This document shows, in pieces, positions 5,788 to 12,650 of a stretch of DNA of 12,871 nt. The notes under the pieces are model-generated. The model worked only from the letters and a program-made list of their open reading frames with translations. It searched no databases and was not told the origin of the DNA. Source of the stretch: JAMLIN01 sp041676645 (GTDB lineage Bacteria; Pseudomonadota; Gammaproteobacteria; Burkholderiales; Burkholderiaceae_E). The stretch's first letter is position 1. Every line of letters starts with the position of its first letter. The translations under genes were made by a program, and so were the position numbers. The DNA lies in the NCBI GenBank assembly GCA_041676645.1, contig JBAYRO010000092.1, positions 1 through 12,871 of the forward strand, written 5' to 3'.

Positions 5788-7167
5788 TCAGACCCGGCCC
5801 CCGGGGGCGGGCGGATGGGCCCGCAGGTAGTTGCGCAGGCCCCGGAAGATCGCTTCGGCGACGGTGCGCTGGTAGCGGGGATCGACGAGGCGGGCCTCTT
5901 CCTGCGGATTGCTGATGAAGGCGGTCTCGACCAGGATGGAGGGCATGTCCGGCGCCTTGAGCACGGCGAATCCGGCGCGTTCGACATGCGGCTTGTGGAC
6001 ATGGCCGACCCGGCGCAACTCGCCGAGCACTTCCCTGGCGACCACCTGCGAATCGAGGATCTGTGACCGGGTCGACATGTCGAGCAGCAGGCTGGCGACT
6101 TCCCGGTTGCGCGCCCGCAGGTTGACGCCGCCGATCAGGTCGGCGCGATTCTCCCGCGTCGCGAGCCAGCGTGCCGCCGTGCTGCTGGCGCTGCGGTCGG
6201 ACAGCACGAAGACCGACGCTCCGCGAGCCGTCGGCTTGACGAAGGCATCGGCGTGGATCGACACGAACAGGTCGGCCTGGACCCGGCGCGCCTTGGCCAC
6301 GCGTGTGCCCAGCGGCACGAAGTAGTCTCCTTCGCGGGTCATGAACGCCTGCATGCCCGGTTCGGCGGCGATCAGCGCCCGCAGTTCCTGGGCGATCGCG
6401 AGTACGACGTCCTTCTCGCGGGTGCCGCGCCGGCCGATGGCACCGGGATCCTCCCCGCCGTGGCCCGGGTCGATCGCGATGGTCGCCAGCCGCAGGGGAT
6501 ACGGCGGCGCGGGACGGCCGGCCTGGGTCGGCCGCTTGCCCTGGCTGGCGCGCGGCGCATGTTCGGCGGGTCGCTCGGCGGACCGGGCGAGGGTCTCGGC
6601 GACCGTCGGGCCGGGAGTGTCGGCCGGCAACCGCGCCGCATCCGGATCCCGTTCGCGCAGCAGCGCGACGAGGGGGTCCTCCTCGCCGGTGGGCCGCTTG
6701 CCGGTGGCCTGCTCGAGCAGGGCGACGAGCGGGTCGCGCTCGACCAGCGGATGCAGGTCGATCACGAGGCGGTGCTGGTAGTCGCCCACCGGTGCAAGCG
6801 TGAACAGCTGCGGCCTGACCCCCTGCTTGAGGTCGAACACCAGGCGCACCACGCCGGGCCGGTTCCGGCCGATGCGCGCGCCGGCGATGAAGGGGTCGTC
6901 GGGCCGCACCTTGGCGACGACCTCGCGGATCTGGCCATCGAGATCGATGCCTTCGAGATCGACCATCAGTCGATCCGGGCCGGTGAGGGTGGCGTGGCTG
7001 AAGACGGGCTTGTTGTCGTGCTCCAGGGTGACGCGCGTGTAGTCGCGCGCCGGCCAGACCCGGACCGCGAGGATCGCGGTGGCGGAGGCCAGGGGGATGT
7101 CGAGCGCGAAAAGCGGTGCGCTCAGGCCGAGCTGAAGCAGCCCGCGGCGCGTGCGGCCTTCAGGCAT
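5788..7167 (-). CDS. amiC: N-acetylmuramoyl-L-alanine amidase, AmiC type, Tat-exported
   Basis: The 459-residue periplasmic amidase cleaves the amide bond between MurNAc and L-Ala to split septal peptidoglycan. The N-terminus TRRGLLQLGLSAPLFAL (about 6-22) fits a twin-arginine signal peptide. An AMIN domain follows (about 30-140; AVRVWPARDYTRVTLEHD, GVVRLVFDLK), then a low-conservation linker (about 145-225) containing DPLVALL twice (145-151 and 164-170). The Amidase_3 catalytic domain has DPGHGGEDPGAIG (H236), REKDV (E251), SIHAD (H305) and VETAFISN (E414), the expected zinc ligands and catalytic glutamate. The gene overlaps the tsaE 3' end by 46 bp, so the two are probably co-transcribed, and the NUDIX frame follows without a gap. 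A promoter-like sequence lies inside tsaE upstream. EnvC/NlpD-type activators are not in the window. Confidence 0.95.
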   Translation of the reverse strand: MPEGRTRRGLLQLGLSAPLFALDIPLASATAILAVRVWPARDYTRVTLEHDNKPVFSHATLTGPDRLMVDLEGIDLDGQIREVVAKVRPDDPFIAGARIGRNRPGVVRLVFDLKQGVRPQLFTLAPVGDYQHRLVIDLHPLVERDPLVALLEQATGKRPTGEEDPLVALLRERDPDAARLPADTPGPTVAETLARSAERPAEHAPRASQGKRPTQAGRPAPPYPLRLATIAIDPGHGGEDPGAIGRRGTREKDVVLAIAQELRALIAAEPGMQAFMTREGDYFVPLGTRVAKARRVQADLFVSIHADAFVKPTARGASVFVLSDRSASSTAARWLATRENRADLIGGVNLRARNREVASLLLDMSTRSQILDSQVVAREVLGELRRVGHVHKPHVERAGFAVLKAPDMPSILVETAFISNPQEEARLVDPRYQRTVAEAIFRGLRNYLRAHPPAPGGRV

Positions 7168-7667
7168 GCGAGCCCCCTGGGGCCGCGCGCCTGCAGGCGG
7201 ACTCGGCGAGCACCGTCGTCATCGGGGTCGGGGTCGAGACGGATCCGCAGGTCGGGCGCCGGCAGGCCGGCGCCGCCCATCTCCGGCCATTCGACGAGCG
7301 TGACCGCGCGACCCGAGAAATACTCGTCGAACCCTGCTTCACGCCATTCATCATCCGAGGAGAATCTATAGAAATCAAAGTGGTACAGATCAAAGTTCGG
7401 TAAATTATAAGGTTCGACGAGGGTGAATGTCGGACTCTTTACACGACCCTGGTGACCGAGGGCCTCGAGCAGCGCGCGGGCAAACCGGGTCTTGCCGGCG
7501 CCCAGGTCCCCCGAGAGATGGATCGACGTGCCCGGCACGAGGGCCGCGGCGATGGCGCCGGCCAGGGTGGCCGTCGCGGCCTCGTCGGCGAGCCGGGCGT
7601 CGACGGTATGGTCGAAAGCCTTGTCGGAAGCGGGATTCGGGAGGGTCATCGGGTTCGGGCGGGGCAT
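7122..7667 (-). CDS. tsaE: tRNA threonylcarbamoyladenosine biosynthesis ATPase TsaE
   Basis: TsaE is the ATPase that works with TsaB and TsaD in forming t6A37 on ANN-reading tRNAs. Walker A is GDLGAGKT at 53-60, then KSPTFTLVEPY at 77-87, LYHFDFYRF at 94-102 and LVEWPE at 124-129, all diagnostic. At 181 residues it is longer than E. coli TsaE (about 153). The extra length is an N-terminal extension and an Ala-rich tail that overlaps amiC by 46 bp. Start options are ATG at 7667 or 7649 (codon 7); neither has a clear Shine-Dalgarno sequence, so the first is kept with doubt. The codons for residues about 85-113 are AT-rich (TTA, AGA, TAT, AAT, TTT), unlike every neighbour, although the protein motifs are intact. 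Confidence 0.95.
   Translation of the reverse strand: MPRPNPMTLPNPASDKAFDHTVDARLADEAATATLAGAIAAALVPGTSIHLSGDLGAGKTRFARALLEALGHQGRVKSPTFTLVEPYNLPNFDLYHFDFYRFSSDDEWREAGFDEYFSGRAVTLVEWPEMGGAGLPAPDLRIRLDPDPDDDGARRVRLQARGPRGLACLKAARAAGCFSSA
7404..7433 (-). promoter_or_regulatory. Possible internal promoter in tsaE for amiC
   Basis: On the minus strand CCGACA (7433-7428) is followed after 18 bp by a perfect TATAAT (7409-7404), within an 80-bp patch of about 39% GC in otherwise GC-rich DNA. It would start transcription near 7397, leaving a leader of about 230 nt before the amiC ATG at 7167. It also encodes conserved TsaE residues, so the match could be coincidental. Confidence 0.3.
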
Positions 7668-7854
7668 GGCGAAGAAGCCCCGATTATCCGGGCCGCGGTT
7701 CGTGGCTCGCCAGCCGGGGAGCTTCGGTCGCCGGCCCGGGCTTCGATCCGGCGGGCTCGCGAGGGTGGCGCCGGGCTGCGCCGCGGCGAGCGGGTTGCCG
7801 CCACGGTGTCGCGCAGCGGCGACAATGGCGCCATCGCGCGGTCGGGAATCGTGG

Positions 7855-7878
7855 CGGAGCCGGAGCCGGAGCCGGAGC
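7855..7878. repeat. Hexanucleotide repeat (CGGAGC) x4
   Basis: Four perfect CGGAGC units are followed by an imperfect CGGGGA. They lie 12 bp beyond the hemerythrin stop, in the 222-bp gap (7668-7889) between the hemerythrin gene and tsaE. I see nothing else definite in that gap; it must contain the tsaE promoter. Confidence 0.85.
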
Positions 7879-7889
7879 CGGGGACGGAT

Positions 7890-8351
7890 TCAGGCGGCTT
7901 CCGGAGCCTGCCGGAAATGGCCGCTGCCGAACAGCCGGACGATTTCATCGGAGTCGGGAAGCGCGTCGCCGATATGCGGGAAGACGGTGCTTTCCTCGGC
8001 CTGGTTGTGCTCGGCCAGCACCCGCATCAGCCGGGCGATCAGCCGGCGCGCCTCGTCGCGTTCCTCGGCGTGGACCAGGCTGTCGATCTGCCAGAGCTGG
8101 TCGCGGATGACTTCATGGTCACGGCTCAGGCGGGCCAGGGTGGGCTCCATGTCGGGGCGGGCCGCGCGCAGCCGCGGATAGAGCACGTTCTCCTCGGTGT
8201 CGACGTTGCGCAGCAGGGCGATCGAGCAGGCCGCCAGGGGATGGCGCACGATCGGCGAACCGCTCGCGAGCCAGTCGTCGAGGCCTTGCAGGGCAAGCTC
8301 GCACAGGCGGTGGTCGCGGACCAGGGATTCGCTGATCGGATGATGCGGCAT
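7890..8351 (-). CDS. Hemerythrin-like (HHE domain) protein
   Basis: The 153-residue protein has the layout of a hemerythrin HHE cation-binding domain: VRDHRL (H14), RHPL (H37), DTEENVLYPRL (E54), RDHEVIRDQL (H79) and AEHNQAEESTVFPHI (H115, E119/E120). These residues form a four-helix bundle that holds a di-iron site. Such proteins bind oxygen or act in iron, NO or oxidative-stress handling. This one is closest to the general HHE-domain group rather than to the Fe-S repair protein YtfE, whose N-terminal part is absent. It is a single-gene unit on the minus strand, 88 bp from the AEC permease stop. The start is ATG at 8351 without a Shine-Dalgarno sequence. TGTAAT lies 8 nt upstream. Confidence 0.88.
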   Translation of the reverse strand: MPHHPISESLVRDHRLCELALQGLDDWLASGSPIVRHPLAACSIALLRNVDTEENVLYPRLRAARPDMEPTLARLSRDHEVIRDQLWQIDSLVHAEERDEARRLIARLMRVLAEHNQAEESTVFPHIGDALPDSDEIVRLFGSGHFRQAPEAA

Positions 8352-8359
8352 GAGAGGAA

Positions 8360-8365
8360 ATTACA
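8360..8365 (-). promoter_or_regulatory. -10-like TGTAAT before the hemerythrin gene
   Basis: TGTAAT (8365-8360 on the minus strand) matches TATAAT at five of six positions and lies 8 nt upstream of the ATG, with TTCCTCTC between. This fits a leaderless or near-leaderless transcript. No -35 hexamer is apparent. Confidence 0.3.
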
Positions 8366-8439
8366 CGATCGAAAAGCCGCGCGCACCGTGCACCGCCGCA
8401 TAGGCCGGCCGCGGCCGCCGGGCGGCCACCATGCCCCGA

Positions 8440-9357
8440 TCAGGTCACCAGGCTCAGCCAGAGCGGCAGGGTCACGAGCGATGCGAGCATCGATACCGTG
8501 ATGAGATAGGCGACATACTCGCCATCGCCACCCATCCGGGAAGCCAGGATGTAGCAGCTGGTTGCCGTGGGCAGCGCGCAGAACATCAGGCTGATCGCCA
8601 GTGGCATCGGCTCGAGCTCCAGCAGCAGGCCGCAGATCAGCGCCACGGCCGGCATCGCCACCAGCTTGACCGCGGTGATCCAGATCGCGAGCGATCGCGA
8701 GCTGCGCTTTTCGCGCGGGCCCAGGGCCTCGCTGCGCGACAGCACCAGGCCGGCGCCGACCGCGATCAGGCCGAGCGCGATGGCGGCGCTGCCCAGCCGC
8801 CCGAGGGTGGCATCGACGACGGCCGGCAGCTGGATGCCGAGCAGGTTGCCCGCCAGCCCCGTGACCGTGGCGAGCAGCAGCGGATTGCGCATGAGCTCGC
8901 GCATGATGCCGGTGCCGGCATGTTTCGCCAGCGGCAGCACCGCTGCGACATTGACCGTCGGCACCACGAAGCCCACGAAGACCGCGCACAGCGCGAGCCC
9001 TTCCTGGCCGCCGAGGGTCTGCGCGAGCGCGAGCGCGAGGTAGGTGTTGAAGCGAAAGCCGCACTGCGCCCCGGATGCGAAGTGGCGGGGCAGGGGGTCG
9101 AGCACCGGGCGCGCCAGCCAGGCGAGCGTGATGCCGGCGAACAGCGCGATCATGGTGTTGGCCACCGCCGGGCCGTCGCGGGCGACCGACAGCGGCGAGC
9201 GCAGCAGCGAGGACACCAGCAGCGACGGGAACAGGATGAAGTAGACCAGCTTCTCGAGGTTTTCCCAGAACGATCTCGGCCAGCCGCTCGCCCGGCGCAG
9301 CACGAAGCCGAGCAGGATCGTCGAGAGGTCGGGAATGAGCAGGCCGATCGTGTTCAC
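8440..9357 (-). CDS. AEC family (auxin efflux carrier-like) permease
   Basis: This 305-residue polytopic membrane protein resembles the AEC/malonate-permease family, which moves small organic anions or related solutes. Signatures are LEKLVYFILFPSLLVSSLL near 34-52 and CALPTATSCYILASRMGGDG near 260-279. The latter is followed by a final hydrophobic block (YLITVSMLASLVTLPLWL). Hydrophobic stretches repeat along the length as expected for about ten transmembrane segments, with a charged cytoplasmic-type loop at about 207-222 (SRSEALGPREKRSSRS). The substrate cannot be told from sequence. The start is GTG at 9357 with no clear ribosome-binding site. The gene diverges from xerD across 130 bp (9358-9487), which must carry promoters for both. 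No regulator gene adjoins it. Confidence 0.9.
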   Translation of the reverse strand: MNTIGLLIPDLSTILLGFVLRRASGWPRSFWENLEKLVYFILFPSLLVSSLLRSPLSVARDGPAVANTMIALFAGITLAWLARPVLDPLPRHFASGAQCGFRFNTYLALALAQTLGGQEGLALCAVFVGFVVPTVNVAAVLPLAKHAGTGIMRELMRNPLLLATVTGLAGNLLGIQLPAVVDATLGRLGSAAIALGLIAVGAGLVLSRSEALGPREKRSSRSLAIWITAVKLVAMPAVALICGLLLELEPMPLAISLMFCALPTATSCYILASRMGGDGEYVAYLITVSMLASLVTLPLWLSLVT

Positions 9358-9487
9358 GGGTCGCGGGTGTCGGAATGCGGGCGCGTTCGCGCGTCCCTGG
9401 GCGGATGGCGCAGTGTATCGGACGCCCGGGCCGCGCCGCTTCGGCTATCGTGGCAGGCTCGCGAGGAGCAGGTACCGGATACTTTCG

Positions 9488-10396
9488 ATGACAACGCCTC
9501 CCGATCCCGCCGACCTGCAGGCGATCGATGCCTTCTGCGAAGCCCTCTGGCTCGAGGACGGCCTGTCGCGCAACACCCTGGGCGCCTATCGCAGCGACTT
9601 GCGGGCGGCGGCCGGCTGGTTGCGCGCGACGCGCGGCGTGAACCTCGTGGAAGCCGGCGAGACGGACCTGCTCGCGCTCGTCGCCGGGCGCTTCGCCGAT
9701 TCCCGGCCGAGTTCGGCGAACCGGCGCCTGAGCGTGCTGCGCCGCTTCTACCGCTACCTGGTGCGCCAGGGACATCGCAGCGACGATCCGGTGGCCGGCA
9801 TCCGCTCCGCAAAGCAGCCGCCGCGCCATCCGTCGATGCTGTCGGAGCGGCAGGTCGAGGCGCTGCTGGCCGCGCCGCCCGCCGACACCGCCCTGGGCCT
9901 GCGCGACCGCGCGATGCTCGAGACCCTCTATGCCACCGGCCTGCGCGTCTCCGAGCTGGTCGGGCTGCGCACCCATTCGGTGGGCCTGACCGACGGCGTG
10001 GTGCGGGTGGTCGGCAAGGGCGACAAGGAGCGGCTGGTGCCGCTGGGCGAGCCGGCCCGGGCGGCGATACTCGACTGGATCGGGCACGGCCGGCCCGAGC
10101 TGCTGGGCCGCCGGGCGAGCGATGCGCTCTTCGTGACGGTGCGCGGCGAGGCGATGAGCCGGCAGATGTTCTGGAAGCTGGTGCGCCGTTACGCGATCGT
10201 CGCCGGCATCGATGCGCATCTCTCGCCCCATGTCCTGCGCCATGCCTTCGCGACCCATCTGCTCAACCACGGCGCCGACCTGCGGGTGGTCCAGATGCTG
10301 CTCGGCCATGCCGATATCTCCACCACCCAGATCTATACGCATGTGGCCCGCGAGCGCCTGAAGAGCCTGCACGGCCGCCATCATCCCCGGGCTTGA
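9488..10396 (+). CDS. xerD: Site-specific tyrosine recombinase XerD
   Basis: XerD, with XerC, resolves chromosome dimers at dif under FtsK control. The 302-residue protein has the N-terminal SAM-like domain (AFCEALWLEDGLSRNTLGAY at 15-34) and the catalytic domain with R153 (ATGLRVSELVGL), K177 (VGKGDKERLVPLG), H248 and R251 (LSPHVLRHAFATHLL), H274 (LLGHADISTT) and the nucleophile Y283 (QIYTHVARERL). The C-terminus LHGRHHPRA is typical of XerD rather than XerC. The ATG at 9488 begins MTTPPDPADL and gives the usual length. The frame is open further upstream but shows no family similarity. No close Shine-Dalgarno sequence is seen (GAGGAG lies 19 nt away). It is followed by the deacylase gene after 74 bp. 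Confidence 0.96.
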   Translation: MTTPPDPADLQAIDAFCEALWLEDGLSRNTLGAYRSDLRAAAGWLRATRGVNLVEAGETDLLALVAGRFADSRPSSANRRLSVLRRFYRYLVRQGHRSDDPVAGIRSAKQPPRHPSMLSERQVEALLAAPPADTALGLRDRAMLETLYATGLRVSELVGLRTHSVGLTDGVVRVVGKGDKERLVPLGEPARAAILDWIGHGRPELLGRRASDALFVTVRGEAMSRQMFWKLVRRYAIVAGIDAHLSPHVLRHAFATHLLNHGADLRVVQMLLGHADISTTQIYTHVARERLKSLHGRHHPRA

Positions 10397-10458
10397 TGGC
10401 GCGCCGGCGTGGCGTGAATTCGTGACGGCGAGGCCATCCGGCGGTGCCCCGGGGCTGC

Positions 10459-10464
10459 TAGGAT
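10459..10464 (+). promoter_or_regulatory. -10-like TAGGAT before the ybaK-type gene
   Basis: TAGGAT lies 6 nt upstream of the ATG at 10471 with TCGCGC between and no Shine-Dalgarno sequence, a layout that fits a leaderless start. No -35 hexamer is apparent at the normal distance. Confidence 0.25.
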
Positions 10465-10470
10465 TCGCGC

Positions 10471-10956
10471 ATGCCGCGCCATGTGTCCGAGACTCCCGCC
10501 ACCGCCGCCCTGCGCCGGGCGGGCATCGTCTTCGAGGAGCTCGCCTACGACTACGTCGAGCATGGCGGCACCGAAGTCGCCGCCCGCGCGCTCGGGCTCG
10601 ACGAACATCGGGTGGTCAAGACCCTGGTGATGCAGGACGAGCGCGCCCGCCCCCTGCTGGTGCTGATGCATGGCGACCGGCGGGTGTCGCTGAAGAATCT
10701 CGCGCGCGGCATCGGCTGCAAGTCGGTGGCGGCCTGCGAGCCCGCCGTCGCGAGCCGGCATACCGGCTACCAGGTCGGGGGCACGTCGCCCTTCGGCTGC
10801 CGCAAGGCCCTGCCGGTCTATGTCGAGGCCAGCGTGCTCGGGCTCGATCGCATCTACATCAATGGCGGACGCCGCGGCTACCTGCTCGGGATGTCGCCGG
10901 ACGCGCTCGCCGGCCTGCTCGCGCCGCGGCCGGTTTCCTGCGCGCTGGAGCACTGA
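10471..10956 (+). CDS. ybaK: YbaK/EbsC-type aminoacyl-tRNA deacylase (Cys-tRNA(Pro) deacylase)
   Basis: YbaK-type proteins hydrolyse mischarged aminoacyl-tRNA in trans, classically Cys-tRNA(Pro). The 161-residue protein is full length for the family. It has VVKTLVM at 48-54 with the conserved lysine K50, PLLVLMHGDRRVSLKNLAR at 61-79 and GYQVGGTSPFGCRKALPVYV at 99-118. This last block, GGxSPFG followed by a basic residue, identifies the YbaK/EbsC branch over the ProX or INS-domain branches. The end RIYINGGRRGYLLGM also fits. The start is ATG at 10471 (MPRHVSETPAT). Its TGA overlaps the plsY ATG by one base (TGATG), so the two are likely translationally coupled. Exact tRNA specificity is inferred from the family. 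Confidence 0.93.
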   Translation: MPRHVSETPATAALRRAGIVFEELAYDYVEHGGTEVAARALGLDEHRVVKTLVMQDERARPLLVLMHGDRRVSLKNLARGIGCKSVAACEPAVASRHTGYQVGGTSPFGCRKALPVYVEASVLGLDRIYINGGRRGYLLGMSPDALAGLLAPRPVSCALEH

Positions 10957-11573
10957 TGGCGATGCTGCCCGTCCTGCTGGTGGTGCTCGCCTACCTGCTC
11001 GGCTCGGTGTCCTTCGCCGTGGTGGTGAGCCGGACCATGGGCCTTGCCGATCCGCGCAGCTATGGCTCGGGCAATCCCGGCGCGACCAATGTGCTGCGCA
11101 CCGGCAATCGCCGCGCCGCGATCCTCACCCTGCTCGGCGATGCCGCCAAGGGCTGGGTGGCGGTGTTCGCCGCCCGCATGCTCGCCGCTCCGCTGGGGCT
11201 GGGCGAATGGACCCTCGCCGCCGTCGTGCTGGCGGTCTTCGTCGGCCATCTCTATCCGGTGTTCTTCCGCTTCCAGGGCGGCAAGGGCGTGGCCACGGCG
11301 GCGGGCGTGCTGCTCGCGGTCTCGCCGCTGCTGGGCCTGGCGACGCTCGCGGTCTGGCTCGCGGCGGCCCTGGTCTTTCGCTATTCCTCGCTCGCCGCGC
11401 TGCTGGCGGCGCTTTTCGCGCCCCTGTGCCATGCCCTGCTCTTCGGGGCGGGGCCGATCTCGATCGCGATCCAGCTGATGGCGGTCCTGCTGGTCTGGCG
11501 GCATCGCGCCAATATCGTCAAGCTCATCGCGGGCACCGAGTCCCGGATCGGCGGCCGCCGCAAGGGCGGCTGA
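10956..11573 (+). CDS. plsY: Glycerol-3-phosphate acyltransferase PlsY
   Basis: PlsY is the integral-membrane enzyme that acylates glycerol-3-phosphate from acyl-phosphate, the first step of phospholipid synthesis; it works with PlsX, which is not in this window. The 205-residue protein has the three conserved PlsY motifs: GSGNPGATNVLR at 37-48, GHLYPVFFRFQGGKGVAT at 97-114 (containing GGKG) and the late WRHRANI at 181-187. Hydrophobic segments lie near 4-26, 53-75, 84-104, 112-160 and 165-182, and the C-terminus is basic (GGRRKGG). The start is the ATG at 10956, sharing its A with the stop of the upstream deacylase. The gene converges on tsaD with only 33 bp between the stops and no clear terminator hairpin. 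Confidence 0.96.
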   Translation: MAMLPVLLVVLAYLLGSVSFAVVVSRTMGLADPRSYGSGNPGATNVLRTGNRRAAILTLLGDAAKGWVAVFAARMLAAPLGLGEWTLAAVVLAVFVGHLYPVFFRFQGGKGVATAAGVLLAVSPLLGLATLAVWLAAALVFRYSSLAALLAALFAPLCHALLFGAGPISIAIQLMAVLLVWRHRANIVKLIAGTESRIGGRRKGG

Positions 11574-11606
11574 CGGCTGCCGGAGTGGCGATGGCCGACG
11601 GGGTGT

Positions 11607-12644
11607 TCAGCCGGGCGGCGCCGGCGCGGCCAGGGATTCGAGTGGCCAGCGTGGCCTGACCTCGAAGCCGGCCGGGATCGCGCCTTCGCCGGCGGCCAGC
11701 CGCAAGGCGCCGGCCAGGGCGATCATCGCGCCGTTGTCGGTGCACAGCGCCAGGGGCGGGAAATGAACCTCGAAGCCGCCGTCGGCCGCGCGTGCCGCCA
11801 GCCGTTCGCGCAGCCGGCGGTTGGCGCTGACGCCGCCGGCGATCACCAGCCGGCCGGTGCCCGAAGCCTCGACGGCATCGGCCGCCTTGGTGACGAGCAC
11901 TTCGGTGATGGCTTCCTCGATCTCGCGCGCCAGGTCGGCGCGGGCCTGGGCGTCGAGCCCCTCGGGATCGGCGCGCCGGACCTGGTTGAGGACGGCGGTC
12001 TTCAGCCCGCTGAAGCTGAAGTCGGCATTGCCCGAGCGCAGCATGGGGCGCGGCAGCCGGTACACCCCCGGCCGGCCGGATTCGGCCAGGCGCGAGATCG
12101 CGGGGCCGCCGGGATAGCCCAGGCCCATCAGCTTGGCGCTCTTGTCGAAGGCTTCGCCGGCGGCGTCGTCCAGGGTGTCGCCGAGCAGTCGGTACTGGCC
12201 CACGGCCTCGACGTGCATCAGCTGGGTATGGCCGCCCGAGCACAGCAGGGCGACGAAGGGAAAGGCCGGCGGATCCTCGGCCAGCAGCGGCGAGAGCAGG
12301 TGGCCCTCGAGATGGTGGATCCCGATCGCCGGCCTGCCCAGGGCGAAGGCGGCGGCCGTGCCGAAGGCGGCGCCCACCAGGAGGGCGCCGGCCAGGCCCG
12401 GCCCCGCGGTGTAGGCGATGGCGTCGATCGAATCGAACGGTACGCCGGCGGTCTCGCAGACCTGGCGGACCAGGCGCGGCAGTCGGCGGATATGGTCGCG
12501 CGAGGCGAGCTCCGGAACCACGCCGCCATAGCGCTCATGCATCGCCACCTGCGAGTGCAGGGCCTGGGCGAGCAGACCCCCACGGGTGTCGTAGAGGGCG
12601 ACGCCGGTCTCGTCGCAGGAGGTCTCGATGCCGAGGACACGCAT
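11607..12644 (-). CDS. tsaD: tRNA threonylcarbamoyltransferase TsaD (Kae1/YgjD)
   Basis: TsaD transfers the threonylcarbamoyl group from TC-AMP to A37 of ANN-reading tRNAs, completing t6A with TsaB and TsaE. The 345-residue protein begins MRVLGIETSCDETGVALYD, has GGVVPELASRDH at 40-51, the metal-binding HLEGH at 111-115, CSGGHTQL at 135-142, GEAFDKSAKLMGLGYPGGP around 162-180, IAGGVSANRRLR, and CTDNGAMIA near the C-terminus. These are all family hallmarks, and the length is normal. The start ATG at 12644 is fixed by the conserved N-terminus. It diverges from rpsU across 75 bp, a neighbour pair common in proteobacteria. tsaE lies about 4 kb away in the same window; tsaB and tsaC are not present. 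Confidence 0.97.
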   Translation of the reverse strand: MRVLGIETSCDETGVALYDTRGGLLAQALHSQVAMHERYGGVVPELASRDHIRRLPRLVRQVCETAGVPFDSIDAIAYTAGPGLAGALLVGAAFGTAAAFALGRPAIGIHHLEGHLLSPLLAEDPPAFPFVALLCSGGHTQLMHVEAVGQYRLLGDTLDDAAGEAFDKSAKLMGLGYPGGPAISRLAESGRPGVYRLPRPMLRSGNADFSFSGLKTAVLNQVRRADPEGLDAQARADLAREIEEAITEVLVTKAADAVEASGTGRLVIAGGVSANRRLRERLAARAADGGFEVHFPPLALCTDNGAMIALAGALRLAAGEGAIPAGFEVRPRWPLESLAAPAPPG

Positions 12645-12650
12645 GGGCGG

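Noticed and set aside
8401..8439. GC-rich palindromic stretch (GGCCGC-CGG-GCGGCC) after the AEC stop as an intrinsic terminator
   Set aside because: The stem is short (6 bp), there is no U-tract, and such palindromes are common at this base composition.
7436..8501. Plus-strand frames rich in Ser/Arg or Arg/Gly between tsaE and the AEC gene
   Set aside because: They lie antisense to tsaE and hemerythrin and owe their composition to the CGGAGC repeat and GC-rich codons; no start, domain or ribosome-binding support.
8126..10384. A 752-codon minus-strand frame across xerD, the AEC gene and hemerythrin
   Set aside because: It overlaps three genes with clear family motifs in other frames; its composition is that of an antisense shadow and it shows no domain.
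8431..10425. A 664-codon plus-strand frame antisense to the AEC permease and overlapping xerD
   Set aside because: The real genes in this interval (AEC on minus, XerD in another plus frame) have strong motifs. This frame is rich in Arg, Gln, Asp and His, as antisense to membrane-protein codons usually is.
11574..11606. Terminator between convergent plsY and tsaD
   Set aside because: The 33-bp gap has only short GC-rich complementarity (CGGC...GCCG) and no T-run on either strand.
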